Source of the DNA: Mycobacterium sp. SMC-2
GTDB taxonomy: Bacteria; Actinomycetota; Actinomycetes; Mycobacteriales; Mycobacteriaceae
DNA: 64,000 nucleotides
Assembly: GCF_025263485.1 (NCBI RefSeq)
Contig: NZ_CP079863.1
Span: 3,720,001-3,784,000, forward strand
Reading direction: 5' to 3'
Below, piece by piece: positions 46,389-55,677 of the stretch. The translations under genes and the position numbers were made by a program. The notes under the pieces were generated by a model. It was not told the origin of the DNA. It did not search any database and saw only the letters and a list, made by a program, of their open reading frames with translations. Positions within the stretch are counted from its first letter, which is position 1. Every line of letters begins with the position of its first letter.

Positions 46389-47162
46389 TCAGCGACCGCG
46401 CCACTGCGGCTTGCGCTTCTCGGCCCAGGCCCGAAGCCCCTCGGCGACGTCCTCTGTCGCCCCGGCCACCTTACGCATGGTCTCGCCGAAGCGGACCGAC
46501 TCGATCCAGCCCATGTCGGCCGTTCGCCACGCCACCTCCTTCGTCGCCCGTTGGGCCAGGGGAGCGGCCTCGGTGAGAGTTCGCGCCCAGGCCCGGGCCT
46601 CGGCCTGCAGGTCGTCGGGCTCCACGAGCTTCCACACCAGGCCGATCTCCTTGGCCCGCTCGGCGCTCATCGGCTTGCCGGTGAGGAGCAGCTCCATGGC
46701 ATTGGCCCAGCCGACCCGCTGGGGCAGCCGGATCGCCCCGACGATGGTCGGTACGCCGATCGAGACCTCGGGGTAGCAGAAGCTGGCTTCGGTGCTGGCG
46801 ATGACGAAGTCGCAGAACAACACCCCGGTCAGCCCGTAGCCGATGCAGGGCCCGTGCACGGCGGCGATGGTCGGCTTGAAGAGTTCCATCCCGCTTTCGA
46901 AGGAGTTGATCGTCGGCTTCTCCCAGAAGGTGCCTCCGAAGGTCCCGACCGAGCCCTCACCGTCTTTGAGGTCGCCGCCCGCGCAGTAGACGCTGCCGTT
47001 GGCGGTCAGGATCGCGACCCACGCATCGAGGTCGTCGCGGAACCGCTCCCAGGCCGCGTTCAGGTCCTGGCGCAAAGCGCCGTTGATGGCGTTGCGAGCC
47101 TCCGGACGGTTGAGGGTGATGGTGGCGATGTGGTCGGCCAGCTCATATGTGACAAGGCTCAT
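46389..47162 (-). CDS. Enoyl-CoA hydratase/isomerase family protein
   Basis: A 257-residue crotonase-fold protein. The oxyanion loop CAGGDLK is at residues 60-66 and HGPCIGYGLTGVLFCDF at 103-119. Of the two crotonase glutamates, one is present (Glu132, in YPEVSIG), but the other position is Thr112 (usually Glu in GGGCEL). So it is more likely an isomerase or other acyl-CoA enzyme than a hydratase. ATG at 47162. It stands alone between the cutinase and the HrpA remnant. Confidence 0.87.
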   Translation of the reverse strand: MSLVTYELADHIATITLNRPEARNAINGALRQDLNAAWERFRDDLDAWVAILTANGSVYCAGGDLKDGEGSVGTFGGTFWEKPTINSFESGMELFKPTIAAVHGPCIGYGLTGVLFCDFVIASTEASFCYPEVSIGVPTIVGAIRLPQRVGWANAMELLLTGKPMSAERAKEIGLVWKLVEPDDLQAEARAWARTLTEAAPLAQRATKEVAWRTADMGWIESVRFGETMRKVAGATEDVAEGLRAWAEKRKPQWRGR

Positions 47163-47277
47163 GGGGTAACCCTAGGGCGGCGAGTGTGAGCCCTAAGTAC
47201 CAAAACCCGCTCGAATTCATCCACAGGCCCCACGCTCGGTGGCGGACCGCGTCGACCGCACGCCTATCCTGGCCAAA

Positions 47278-47503
47278 GTGGCCGAACTGTCCGCTCGCGG
47301 AACTGCGCACCCGCCTTGACGGACTGACCACCCGCGACGCCGCCCGCCTCGGCAGGCGCCTGAAGAATCTTCGCGCCGAACCCGACAAGCTGCGGCAACT
47401 CGCCGCGCACATGGCGCAGGCCGAAGCGCTCGTGGCCACGCGGCAAGCCGCAGCCTCGCGGTCCGCATCGATCCTGTGTGGCAGCCGCTCGCCGACTCAT
47501 TGA
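47278..47503 (+). pseudogene. HrpA helicase N-terminal remnant
   Basis: A fragment matching the N-terminus of ATP-dependent RNA helicase HrpA: AELRTRLDGLTTRDAARLG and following to AQAEALVATRQAA. The rest of the helicase (walker and helicase motifs) is absent. Directly after, the sequence turns random and stops at 47503. GTG at 47278 (VAELS) is in another frame, requiring one more indel. It is a 3'-deleted relic, with the FAD monooxygenase gene now following. Confidence 0.6.
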
Positions 47504-47610
47504 CCTCCCACTCTCAACCTATAGCGCACCGGGGGGCTTGCGGCAAGGGCCGGGTGATGCCGCACAATCGCTGGCCGAAGCCAACTTTCGCTCTTGTCAG
47601 GGGGTCGGGA

Positions 47611-49104
47611 ATGTCGTCGCACGAAAACTTCGACCATGCCGTGCTGGTCGCGGGCGGAGGCCCGACGGGGCTGATGTTGGCCGGTGAATTGGCCTTGGCG
47701 GGAGTCGATGTGGCGATCGTCGAGCGGCGCCGGAGCCAGGACCTGGTCGGCTCCCGTGCGGGGGGCTTGCATGCGCGTACCATCGAGGTCCTCGATCAGC
47801 GCGGGATCGCCGATCGGTTTCTGGCCCGTGGCCAGGTCGCCCAGGTCGCCGGGTTCTCGCAGATTCGCCTGGACATCAGCGACTTTCCAACCCGACATCC
47901 CTACGGTCTTGCGTTGTGGCAGAACGAGATCGAACGCATCCTCGCCGATTGGGTGAACGAGTTCGGGGTGCGGTTCTATCGCGGGCACGAGGTGACCGGC
48001 ATTGCCCATGACGCCACGGGCGTGAACGTCGGGTTATGCGATGGTCGATCCCTGCGGGCGCGATTTCTCGTCGGCTGCGACGGCGGACGCAGCGTGGTTC
48101 GGAAGGCGGTCGGCATCGATTTCCCGGGGTGGGAGCCGACGACCAGCTACCTGCTCGGCCAGGTCGAAATGGATTTCGGCACAGGCGATCCTCCGGTGTG
48201 GGGCATTCGCCACGACGCGCTGGGCGTCCATGCCCTGTCCGCCGAAGAGGAGGGTGGGCCGGTCCGCGTCATGGTCACCGAGCGCCGCCTCGGGCCGACC
48301 AGCGAGCCCACGCTGGGCGAGCTGAGTGAGGCGCTCATCGCCGTCTACGGGACCGACTACGGGATCCACAGTCCCGCCTGGCTTTCCAGATTCACCGATA
48401 CGGCGCGGCAGGCCACAGCCTATCGCGATGGACGTGTCCTGCTGGCCGGTGACGCCGCGCATATCCATCACCCGGTCGGCGGACAGGGCTTGAACACCGG
48501 TGTGCAGGACGCCGTGAACCTGGGATGGAAGCTCGCACAGGTGGTCAACGGGACGTCGCCCGACGGGCTGCTCGACACCTACCACGCGGAACGGCACCCG
48601 GTCGCCGCGCGCGTGCTGCGCAACTCGCTCGCGCAGATGGCCCTTCTCCGCTCGGACGACCGCACCAGGGTCTTGCGCGACACCGTGTCTGACCTGCTCG
48701 GCATGGACGAACCGCGCAAACGGTTCGCCGCCATGATGTCCGGCCTGGACATCCGCTACGACCTGGGCGACGGGCACCCGCTGCTCGGACGCCGCATGCC
48801 CGATCTCGATCTGGTTACCGCGGACGGCCCGCTGCGCGTGTACCCGCTGCTACACCGGGCCCGCCCGGCGTTGCTCAACCTCGGTGAACCGGGCCGATTC
48901 GACATCACTGCGTGGGCGCCTCGGGTGCAGATGATCGACGCCGAACATCCCGGTAGCTGCGAGCTTCCCGTGATCGGCATGGTCACGGTTCCCGACGCGG
49001 TGCTGATCCGGCCGGACGGACATGTCGCCTGGACGGGCGAATCCGGCGAATCCACGCTTCGAGAAGCCCTCACCGCCTGGTTCGGCGCCTCGCCCGGCTC
49101 CTAG
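47611..49104 (+). CDS. FAD-dependent aromatic-ring monooxygenase
   Basis: A 497-residue class A flavoprotein monooxygenase (PheA/TfdB type). The dinucleotide motif is VAGGGPTGLMLAGELA (residues 14-29), the DG motif is CDGGRSVVRKAVGI, and the GD motif is LLAGDAAHIHHPVGGQGLN with a following NLGWKL. It hydroxylates an aromatic compound with NAD(P)H and O2. The C-terminal thioredoxin-like part completes the fold. ATG at 47611 with AGGGGG upstream is preferred over in-frame starts from 47476. Confidence 0.9.
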   Translation: MSSHENFDHAVLVAGGGPTGLMLAGELALAGVDVAIVERRRSQDLVGSRAGGLHARTIEVLDQRGIADRFLARGQVAQVAGFSQIRLDISDFPTRHPYGLALWQNEIERILADWVNEFGVRFYRGHEVTGIAHDATGVNVGLCDGRSLRARFLVGCDGGRSVVRKAVGIDFPGWEPTTSYLLGQVEMDFGTGDPPVWGIRHDALGVHALSAEEEGGPVRVMVTERRLGPTSEPTLGELSEALIAVYGTDYGIHSPAWLSRFTDTARQATAYRDGRVLLAGDAAHIHHPVGGQGLNTGVQDAVNLGWKLAQVVNGTSPDGLLDTYHAERHPVAARVLRNSLAQMALLRSDDRTRVLRDTVSDLLGMDEPRKRFAAMMSGLDIRYDLGDGHPLLGRRMPDLDLVTADGPLRVYPLLHRARPALLNLGEPGRFDITAWAPRVQMIDAEHPGSCELPVIGMVTVPDAVLIRPDGHVAWTGESGESTLREALTAWFGASPGS

Positions 49105-49107
49105 CCC

Positions 49108-49278
49108 CTAGTCGGGCGGTTCGTCGTCCGAGCCCCGAACGGGGGCGCGTTCCCGGTCGCTGGGCTTTCCGGCAACGCCTTCGGCCTCCCGGTCGTCGGC
49201 GACCTTCTCCTCGAGTTGGTCGACGATGTCCTCCAGCTCCTCAGAGTGCCCCCGTAGGTCTTTGTCGGGTTTCGTCAT
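49108..49278 (-). CDS. Small acidic protein, unknown function
   Basis: A 56-residue highly charged protein (MTKPDKDLRGHSEELEDIVDQ and on), predicted helix then disordered acidic tail. ATG at 49278 follows GGAAAG; an in-frame ATG at 49290 is less supported. It converges on the monooxygenase, with stop codons 4 bases apart. Mycobacteria have conserved small proteins of this type, but I do not know its role. Confidence 0.6.
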   Translation of the reverse strand: MTKPDKDLRGHSEELEDIVDQLEEKVADDREAEGVAGKPSDRERAPVRGSDDEPPD

Positions 49279-49442
49279 ATCGCTTTCCATCGACTGTGGT
49301 CGGGTATCGCCCCGCCGGTATCCAGTACCCAGTCAGCAGGACACTAACCGGGCGGGGCTCCTCAACGGCGGCAAAAGCCGGGTCGGCCGAGCCGGCAGTG
49401 AGGGACGCGACATAACGCCGCGGCGGTGGAAGTATCGCAGGA

Positions 49443-50948
49443 GTGGCCGACAAGAAACCGCAGACCATCTCTTACCCGGCGGCCGGTGGGCGTCCGCGCC
49501 GCCACGAGACCGAACCGCTCGACCCTCACGTCATCGTCCTGTTCGGCGCGACGGGGGATCTGGCGAAACGCAGGCTGATCCCCGGCCTGGCCTACCTGGA
49601 CCAGTCCGAGCTCGCGCCCGACATCCAGATCGTCGCGACATCCCTGGAAGACCTGAGTGACGACGAATTCCGCGAGATCGCCAAAGACGCAATCGACTCG
49701 TTCGGCAGACACAAACTCACGTCCGAACAGTGGGCCAACTTCGCCAAGATCGTCACCTATGTTCCGCAGAGCCGCGGACCGAGGGCGCTGGCCGCGGCGG
49801 TCGCCGAAGCGGAATCCAACCTGGGTCCCAAGGTCAGGCGGCTGCATTACCTGTCGGTGCCGCCAAAAGCCGCGCGCGAGGTCATCACCATGCTGCGCGA
49901 GGCCGAGCTCGTCGATCGCTCGCGGGTGGTGATGGAAAAACCGTTCGGGACCGACTTGGCCAGCGCCGTCGCGCTCAACGACTTCGTGCACGAAACGTTC
50001 GAGGAATCGCAGATTTTTCGTATCGACCACTTCCTGGGCAAGGAAGCGGCCCAGAACATCCTGGCGTTCCGCTTTGCCAACGGCCTGTTCGAGCCGATCT
50101 GGAACCGCAACTTCATCGATCACATCCAGATCGACATCCCCGAAGCCCTCGGACTGGATCAGCGGGCGAGCTTCTACGAGGAGACCGGCGCCTATAAGGA
50201 CATGGTGGTGACGCACCTGTTCCAGGTGATGGCGTTCGTGGTCATGGAGCCGCCGACGGCGCTCGAACCCTTTGCCATCAGCGAGGAAAAGAACAAGGTG
50301 TTCCGGTCCATGCTGCCGGTCAAGCCGTCCAACGTGGTGCGCGGCCAGTACAACGGGTACCGCGAAGAGCAAGGCGTGGCACGGGATTCCGACACCGAGA
50401 CGTTCATCGCACTCAAGGTCGGCATCGACAACTGGCGCTGGGCTGGCGTGCCTATCTATCTGCGTACCGGCAAGAAGATGGCCGAGGGCATCCGCATCAT
50501 CTCGATCGCATTCCGAGAGGCGCCGCGGACGATGTTCCCGCCCGGTTCGGGGGTGGGGACTCAGGGTCCGGATCACCTCACGTTCGACCTCGCCGACACT
50601 TCGAAGGTTTCGCTGTCGTTCTACGGCAAGCGGCCGGGCCCGGGTATGAAGTTGGACAAGCTGTCGATGCAGTTCTCCTCGCAGGAGATCGACACCGTCG
50701 TCGATGTGCTGGAGGCGTACGAACGGCTCATCCTCGACGCGATGCGCGGTGATCACACGCTGTTCAACACCGCGGAGGGCATCGAATCGTTGTGGGAGCG
50801 TTCGCAGGAGCTGCTCGACGACCCACCGCCGGCGAAGATGTACCAGCCGGGCACTTGGGGTCCCAACGCCATCCATCAATTGATCGCACCCAATGCGTGG
50901 CGGTTGCCGTTCGAACGCGAGTGGCGCGATGCCAGGCCTGACTCCTGA
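49443..50948 (+). CDS. zwf: Glucose-6-phosphate 1-dehydrogenase
   Basis: A 501-residue G6PDH, first enzyme of the oxidative pentose phosphate pathway, making NADPH. Visible motifs are GATGDLAKRR (35-44, nucleotide binding), EKPFG (165-169) and the substrate/catalytic motif RIDHFLGKE (193-201) with His196. Mycobacteria may carry more than one zwf-type gene, so the numbering is left open. GTG at 49443 is the start. It stands apart from tal/tkt and devB, unlike the usual pentose-pathway cluster. Confidence 0.93.
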   Translation: MADKKPQTISYPAAGGRPRRHETEPLDPHVIVLFGATGDLAKRRLIPGLAYLDQSELAPDIQIVATSLEDLSDDEFREIAKDAIDSFGRHKLTSEQWANFAKIVTYVPQSRGPRALAAAVAEAESNLGPKVRRLHYLSVPPKAAREVITMLREAELVDRSRVVMEKPFGTDLASAVALNDFVHETFEESQIFRIDHFLGKEAAQNILAFRFANGLFEPIWNRNFIDHIQIDIPEALGLDQRASFYEETGAYKDMVVTHLFQVMAFVVMEPPTALEPFAISEEKNKVFRSMLPVKPSNVVRGQYNGYREEQGVARDSDTETFIALKVGIDNWRWAGVPIYLRTGKKMAEGIRIISIAFREAPRTMFPPGSGVGTQGPDHLTFDLADTSKVSLSFYGKRPGPGMKLDKLSMQFSSQEIDTVVDVLEAYERLILDAMRGDHTLFNTAEGIESLWERSQELLDDPPPAKMYQPGTWGPNAIHQLIAPNAWRLPFEREWRDARPDS

Positions 50949-51072
50949 GAGGCGCGCCGTGGCAGTGTGTTCGAGGTCGACGCTAGCGCGAGTGTCTTGC
51001 ACGATAGCGTCGATCCCGGGGCCATAGCCCCTCCGAACCCGCTGAGCTAGACGACAGGAAGCGAATCCCTTG

Positions 51073-51954
51073 ATGGCCCCGACTCTGCGCCCGCGCCGCT
51101 CCGCCTTGTATCTCCCCGGCAACAAGCCCCGGGCGCTGGAGAAGGCGAAATCGCTGCCCGCGGATGTCCTCATCTTCGACCTCGAGGACGCGGTTGGGCC
51201 CGACGCCAAAGCCGATTCGAGGGCCACGGTGTGCGACGCGATCTCGTCGGACAGCTATGGCCCCCGGGAGGTCGTGGTGCGCATCAACGGTCTCGGCACC
51301 GAGTGGCACGACGAGGACTTGGCGGCCGTGGCCGCTTCACCCGCCCACGGGGTGCTGGTCCCGAAAGTCGAGTCGGGCGAACAGGTTCGAGCGCTGGCCG
51401 CAAGGCTGGACGGGCTCGACGCATCGGAGTCGCTGCAGCTATGGGTGATGATGGAGACGCCGCGATCCTTCCTGAGAGCCGAGGAGATCGCCGCCGCCAG
51501 CGACCGGTTGGCCGCGCTGGTGATCGGCACCAACGACCTCGTGAACGATCTGCACGGATTGCACGTGTCCGGGCGAGCGCCGGTGGTGCCGGCGTTGTCG
51601 TTGGCGGTGCTGGGAGCCAGGGCGGCCGGAAAGGTGATCCTGGACGGCGTGTTCAACGACATCACCGACGAAGACGGCTTTCGAGCCGAGGCCCGGCAAG
51701 GCCGCGAAATGGGTTTCGACGGCAAGACTTTGATCCATCCGTCCCAGATCGGCCCGGCCAACGACCTGTTCGGTCCGTCGCAGCAGGAACTCGCCGACGC
51801 CCGTAAGGTTGTCGCGGCCTACGAGGAGGCGCGGGCCGCCGGCACCAGTGTCATCACGGTTGACGGTCGCATGATCGAGAATCTGCACGTCCGCAACGCC
51901 GAGCGGATCCTCGCCCTTGCGGACCTCATCACGGAACTGGCATCCGCCTCGTAG
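51073..51954 (+). CDS. CitE-like CoA ester lyase
   Basis: A 293-residue HpcH/HpaI aldolase-fold protein of the CitE type. FDLEDAVGP (35-43) and METPRS with Glu128 supply metal and substrate residues. GTNDL and GKTLIHPSQI close the active site. It may cleave malyl-CoA or related esters. ATG at 51073 is chosen (a TTG codon just precedes). It follows zwf after 124 bases, probably in a separate unit. Confidence 0.87.
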   Translation: MAPTLRPRRSALYLPGNKPRALEKAKSLPADVLIFDLEDAVGPDAKADSRATVCDAISSDSYGPREVVVRINGLGTEWHDEDLAAVAASPAHGVLVPKVESGEQVRALAARLDGLDASESLQLWVMMETPRSFLRAEEIAAASDRLAALVIGTNDLVNDLHGLHVSGRAPVVPALSLAVLGARAAGKVILDGVFNDITDEDGFRAEARQGREMGFDGKTLIHPSQIGPANDLFGPSQQELADARKVVAAYEEARAAGTSVITVDGRMIENLHVRNAERILALADLITELASAS

Positions 51955-51964
51955 CTGTACTGGC

Positions 51965-52711
51965 TCACTGCTTGCCGACCCTGCCGGCGATCTGGCCGGC
52001 GAGCTTGACAGCCAAGTCCACCGGGTCCTTGCGGACCGCGCCGACGTCGACCGCAACGTTGTTGCGTACCGTCAGCGCCCGCTGGCAGGTCATGGTCAGC
52101 AGGACGTTGCCGTTGTCGCGCAGCGTCATGGTCAGGGTGGTGCTCAACACTCCGTTGGTGTTGGAGACCGGTCCCACCTGCCAACCCGTCTCCGGGGTGT
52201 CCTGCCCGGCCGGGGTGGTGAACTGTCGGTTGGCGCAGGCCGGCCAACGCTGCGCCGACGTGGCGAAGAAGGCATTCGCCTCTTTGGCGGTTGGGAACAA
52301 CACCGCTACCTGGCTCACCTCAGGGTCGGGTTCGTTGGAATCCGGGGGAGCGGACGCAACCTCCTCGTCACCGCTGACCGCGGTGTAACCGCTGCCGGCG
52401 TAAACGGGCGCCTGCCCCGGGCCAATGGCGTAGATGCAGTCGTCGGGGAATTTCCAGCCCGCGGGCCACGGCTGCTTCGCGTTGTCGTCTTGCAGCTTGT
52501 CGGACTTTTCCTTGCTCTTCGATCCGGTGACGCCCAATGCGCCGTCAATGTCCGCGGATGTCAGCAAGAACCCCGGCAGCGCGGCCTGTGCGGCGGGGGG
52601 CCGCGACGAGGTCGTCGTTGATGAGCCGGAACCACCCTCGTTGCTACCGCCGCACGCGGCAAGCAGAACTCCGATAGCGGCGACGGATATCGCGGCTGTT
52701 AGCTGGCGCAT
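51965..52711 (-). CDS. Sensor-domain lipoprotein (PknH-type extracellular domain)
   Basis: A 248-residue secreted lipoprotein. The lipobox LLAAC ends at Cys20. The linker is Ser/Thr/Pro-rich, then a PknH C-terminal-like domain with four cysteines including DDCIYAIG, WPACANRQF and TMTCQRAL. Such free-standing sensor domains may bind envelope ligands. ATG at 52711. It converges on the CitE gene. No kinase gene is nearby. Confidence 0.82.
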   Translation of the reverse strand: MRQLTAAISVAAIGVLLAACGGSNEGGSGSSTTTSSRPPAAQAALPGFLLTSADIDGALGVTGSKSKEKSDKLQDDNAKQPWPAGWKFPDDCIYAIGPGQAPVYAGSGYTAVSGDEEVASAPPDSNEPDPEVSQVAVLFPTAKEANAFFATSAQRWPACANRQFTTPAGQDTPETGWQVGPVSNTNGVLSTTLTMTLRDNGNVLLTMTCQRALTVRNNVAVDVGAVRKDPVDLAVKLAGQIAGRVGKQ

Positions 52712-53407
52712 GCTTGCTCATCCTTCACGGTCGCGTTTGAGCCCCTCAAGCTTCCGCGCGACCGGCGCATCCGCTATCTAACCCTGGGGGGGTGGACGGA
52801 AGCATAACCGCTTGGATAGCAAATTGCGCGATTCCCCGCAAAGTGTTGCCCGAACCGTCGTTCGAGCCGCGCGGTCGACGTCGAGCGGCGTGGCGTGCCG
52901 AACCGACGGGCTGGACGCAGACGGTGTCGCGCAACCGTGAATCGTTCGCAGATCAAGGGTTTCCTGGGTCAACAAAGAAACCGGGGACGCGCCTACCCGG
53001 GCACGTCCCGCGGCGCGCCTCCGATCCAGAAACGAATCAAAACCGCGGTCGGCGGGCGCGGGTTGCCGGTATGGTGCATGCAGCAAAGGTCATTTTCGTC
53101 ACTGTCGGCGCCCAGCCCAACCATCCCGACCTCAACGCCAACGAAGACCCGATCGCCGGTTGGACACCGAGCAGTCTGTCCTGACGTGAATCCGAAAGAA
53201 CGCCGGCTCTCGGTCAGCTAACTCCTCGACTTTGTCTGAGCGAATCCCATGCGCCAACGGGCACCCGGACGCGAAGTGATCCACCGTGATGGCAACTGGG
53301 GGCCGGGGCGGCCTCCTACGGCGCCGGTCCCGCGGCCCGGACCGGTGGGTCGACGGTGACCACGCGGTAGGTTGAACGCGGTTCCTGACGACTCGAGAGG
53401 AGACGCC
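52712..53407. other. Long intergenic region, no convincing gene
   Basis: About 700 bases between the lipoprotein (-) and the M42 peptidase (+). Open frames of 100-130 codons occur on both strands but with unnatural composition, no ribosome site and no family motif. A weak hairpin, GGTTTC with GAAACC, lies near 52970. A recently lost gene or regulatory DNA is possible. Confidence 0.4.
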
Positions 53408-54640
53408 GTGCGTCACACCGCGGCCATGGCCGAGGCCGACCGCACGTGGATGGTCGACACGCTGCTCGCGCTGCTGCAGACGCCAAGTCCGGCGGGGCGG
53501 ACGGACGCGGTGATGCAGCTCATCGGCGACATCTTCGACGACTTCGGCGTGCCGTTCTCGTTGACGCGGCGCGGGGCGCTGACCGCCGAGCTCCCGGGGG
53601 CTTCGGCGACCACTGACCGCGCCATCGTGGTTCACGCCGACACCATCGGCTGCATGGTGCGTCGGCTCAAGGACAACGGCCGTCTCGAAGTGGTGCCGGT
53701 CGGCACCTTCTCGGCCCGCTTCGCCGCGGGCGCCCGGGTGCGGATCTTCTGCGATGACCCCGACGAATTCATCACCGGCACGGTGATGCCGCTCAAGGCC
53801 AGTGGACACGCATTCGGCGACGAGATCGACTCCCAGCCCACGGGCTGGGAGCACGTCGAGGTTCGCATCGACCGCAAGGTGTCTTCGCGGGAAGACCTGG
53901 TCAGTCTCGGCCTGCAAGTCGGCGACTTCGTTGCGTTGATCACCAGCCCCGAGCTGACCGCCGACGGCTTCATCGTTTCCCGTCACCTCGACGGGAAGGC
54001 GGGGGTCGCGATCGCGCTCGCGCTGGTGAAGAACTTCGCCGAGAACAAGGTCGTGCTGCCGCACCGCACCACGATCATGGTCACCATCACCGAGGAGGTC
54101 GGTCACGGCGCCAGCCACGGCCTGCCGGCGGACGTTGCCGAACTGATCTCGGTGGACAACGCGGTGTGCGCCCCCGGCCAGCACTCCCTGGAAGACGGGG
54201 TGACGATCCCGATGGCCGACATGCACGGCCCGTTTGACTACCACCTGACCCGGAAGCTGTGCCGCCTCGCCGAGGAACAGGGAATCCCGTTCGCCCGCGA
54301 CATTTTTCGCTACTACCGGTCCGATGCCGCCGCGGCGATCGAGGCGGGCGCGGGCACCCGCGCCGCACTCGTCGGGTTCGGGCTCGACGGCAGCCACGGC
54401 TGGGAGCGCACCCACCTGGATTCTCTGGAGGCGGCGTATTGCCTGCTGCATGCCTGGCTGCAGACCCCGCTGACCTTCGCCAAATGGGACGCCAAACCGT
54501 CGGGCAAGCTGCAGGACTTCCCGTCGTCCAAACAACCCGCGCCGAGCGAGCGGTGGGTGCCACTGGCCCGCGGCGAACACGATTCACCCGGCGAGGCGTC
54601 CCCGGGATCGCACTGGCCGCCGGAAGGACCCCAGGCCTGA
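53408..54640 (+). CDS. M42-family peptidase (NAGGN-system type)
   Basis: A 410-residue metallopeptidase. Metal and catalytic residues are VHADTIG (His76, Asp78), SRHLDGKAGV (Asp195), TEE (Glu229-Glu230), SVDNAV (Asp250) and SHGWERTH near the end. It matches the TIGR03106 group found in N-acetylglutaminylglutamine amide osmoprotectant clusters, but the amidotransferase and ligase genes are not here. GTG at 53408 with GAGAGGAG upstream is well supported. The last 30 residues are Pro/Gly-rich. Confidence 0.85.
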   Translation: MRHTAAMAEADRTWMVDTLLALLQTPSPAGRTDAVMQLIGDIFDDFGVPFSLTRRGALTAELPGASATTDRAIVVHADTIGCMVRRLKDNGRLEVVPVGTFSARFAAGARVRIFCDDPDEFITGTVMPLKASGHAFGDEIDSQPTGWEHVEVRIDRKVSSREDLVSLGLQVGDFVALITSPELTADGFIVSRHLDGKAGVAIALALVKNFAENKVVLPHRTTIMVTITEEVGHGASHGLPADVAELISVDNAVCAPGQHSLEDGVTIPMADMHGPFDYHLTRKLCRLAEEQGIPFARDIFRYYRSDAAAAIEAGAGTRAALVGFGLDGSHGWERTHLDSLEAAYCLLHAWLQTPLTFAKWDAKPSGKLQDFPSSKQPAPSERWVPLARGEHDSPGEASPGSHWPPEGPQA

Positions 54641-54667
54641 GGCGACTTCGCGTGCCCTTGGCGATCG

Positions 54668-54693
54668 GTCAATCACAGCGCGCTGTGATTGAC
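54668..54693. terminator. Perfect 26-bp palindrome, convergent terminator
   Basis: The 13-base arm GTCAATCACAGCG is followed directly by its full complement. It lies 28 bases after the peptidase stop (+) and overlaps the stop codon of the membrane gene (-) ending at 54673. It can fold into an 11-bp stem with a CGCG loop. This fits a bidirectional terminator without U-tract. Confidence 0.6.
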
Positions 54694-55353
54694 GAGCGCA
54701 TCGGCCACCAAACCGATTCCGAAGACCAGGAACAACAGCCGCACCGACATCGGGCCGTACCGGGTGAGGGTGCGCACGAGCTGACGCTGAATACGCTTGG
54801 CCCGCACCGTTTTTCTTGTCGAGAGGGCAAGGATCAGCAGCGGCGGGGAAAGCGCGATCGTCCAGTAGACGACGATGGCCAATGGCCAGAGCGGCGGCCT
54901 CGGGTGTAGCGCGGCCAGCATGGCCAGGCCGGTGAGGTAGGGGATGGCCGTTGGCGCTTGGCCGCTTCCGACCGCCAACCCGAGGAGCCCGAGCAGCCAG
55001 GGACGCTCCCGCATCGCCGCCAATGCCCAGCCAGGAGCCGACGATTGGGCGGTCAACGGGAAGTAGGCCAGGCCGGTCAGCACCAGGCCGAGCGCCAGCT
55101 CGCCGCCGAAACGGATCACCGGTGTCACGTGGAAGCCGACGACGTGGGTCAAGAAGCTGAGCCCCAAGACCGTGCACAGCCCGAACGTGGTTGTCACGAC
55201 GAATACGCCCGCGACGAAGCTCAGGGCGCCCGGAATCGGCGACCGGCGGCTCAACCGGCTGTCGAAAATGACCGCGGAGACCACGCCCACGTTGAGGACG
55301 TTCAACGAATCGAGAAGCGCCAGCCCGGCAAGCGCCACCACAAGAGCACCCAC
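54673..55353 (-). CDS. GAP-family membrane protein
   Basis: A 226-residue protein with about six membrane helices (about residues 2-22, 42-66, 80-100, 118-140, 150-175 and 205-225). It resembles the GAP/Sap family of LysE-superfamily transporters, linked in mycobacteria with glycopeptidolipid export. GTG at 55353 starts it. The C-terminal codons overlap a perfect palindrome. No partner gene is adjacent. Confidence 0.78.
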   Translation of the reverse strand: MGALVVALAGLALLDSLNVLNVGVVSAVIFDSRLSRRSPIPGALSFVAGVFVVTTTFGLCTVLGLSFLTHVVGFHVTPVIRFGGELALGLVLTGLAYFPLTAQSSAPGWALAAMRERPWLLGLLGLAVGSGQAPTAIPYLTGLAMLAALHPRPPLWPLAIVVYWTIALSPPLLILALSTRKTVRAKRIQRQLVRTLTRYGPMSVRLLFLVFGIGLVADALVNHSAL

Positions 55354-55677
55354 GCGCTTGAACCCGGCCTACCGTGTGAACTCGGCGGCTGCCCTCCGAT
55401 CGCTGGACGCGGTCCGGGACGGGCCAATCAAAGCGGCGATCATGCTGCAGACAATACGAGTCGGAGGAGCGACGTGTCTTTTCGAGGCGGCGTCAGCTGG
55501 GCTCGGCGGGTATGTCACCGGGGTAACTGGTATCGATTGCGATCCGGTCACACGGCATGGGGCGCACCATCATCACCCTCCGCCGTCCCTGAGCTTTCGC
55601 CCGAATCCAAACGCAAACGGTTGTTGCCATCTACAGTTCAGCAAATACCGGAGAATCTTCGATAGCTAAGGACGATG
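55354..55677. other. Intergenic region, possible minor ORF only
   Basis: A 324-base divergent gap with lower GC than its surroundings. GTG at 55474 has the strong ribosome-like GGAGGAG upstream and opens 63 codons to 55665, but the codon use is poor (many A/T third bases, rare codons) and no family fits. It should also hold promoters of both flanking genes. Confidence 0.35.

Noticed and set aside
49362..51227. A 621-codon open frame on the minus strand opposite zwf.
   Set aside because: Composition is Arg/His-rich and unnatural, and all conserved G6PDH motifs lie on the plus strand.
52792..53184. A 130-codon open frame in the long intergenic region.
   Set aside because: No ribosome site, biased composition and no recognisable domain; the interval is reported as non-coding.
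55474..55665. A 63-codon frame with a good ribosome-like site.
   Set aside because: Codon use is unlike the neighbours and the sequence is not protein-like, so it is mentioned only within the intergenic entry.
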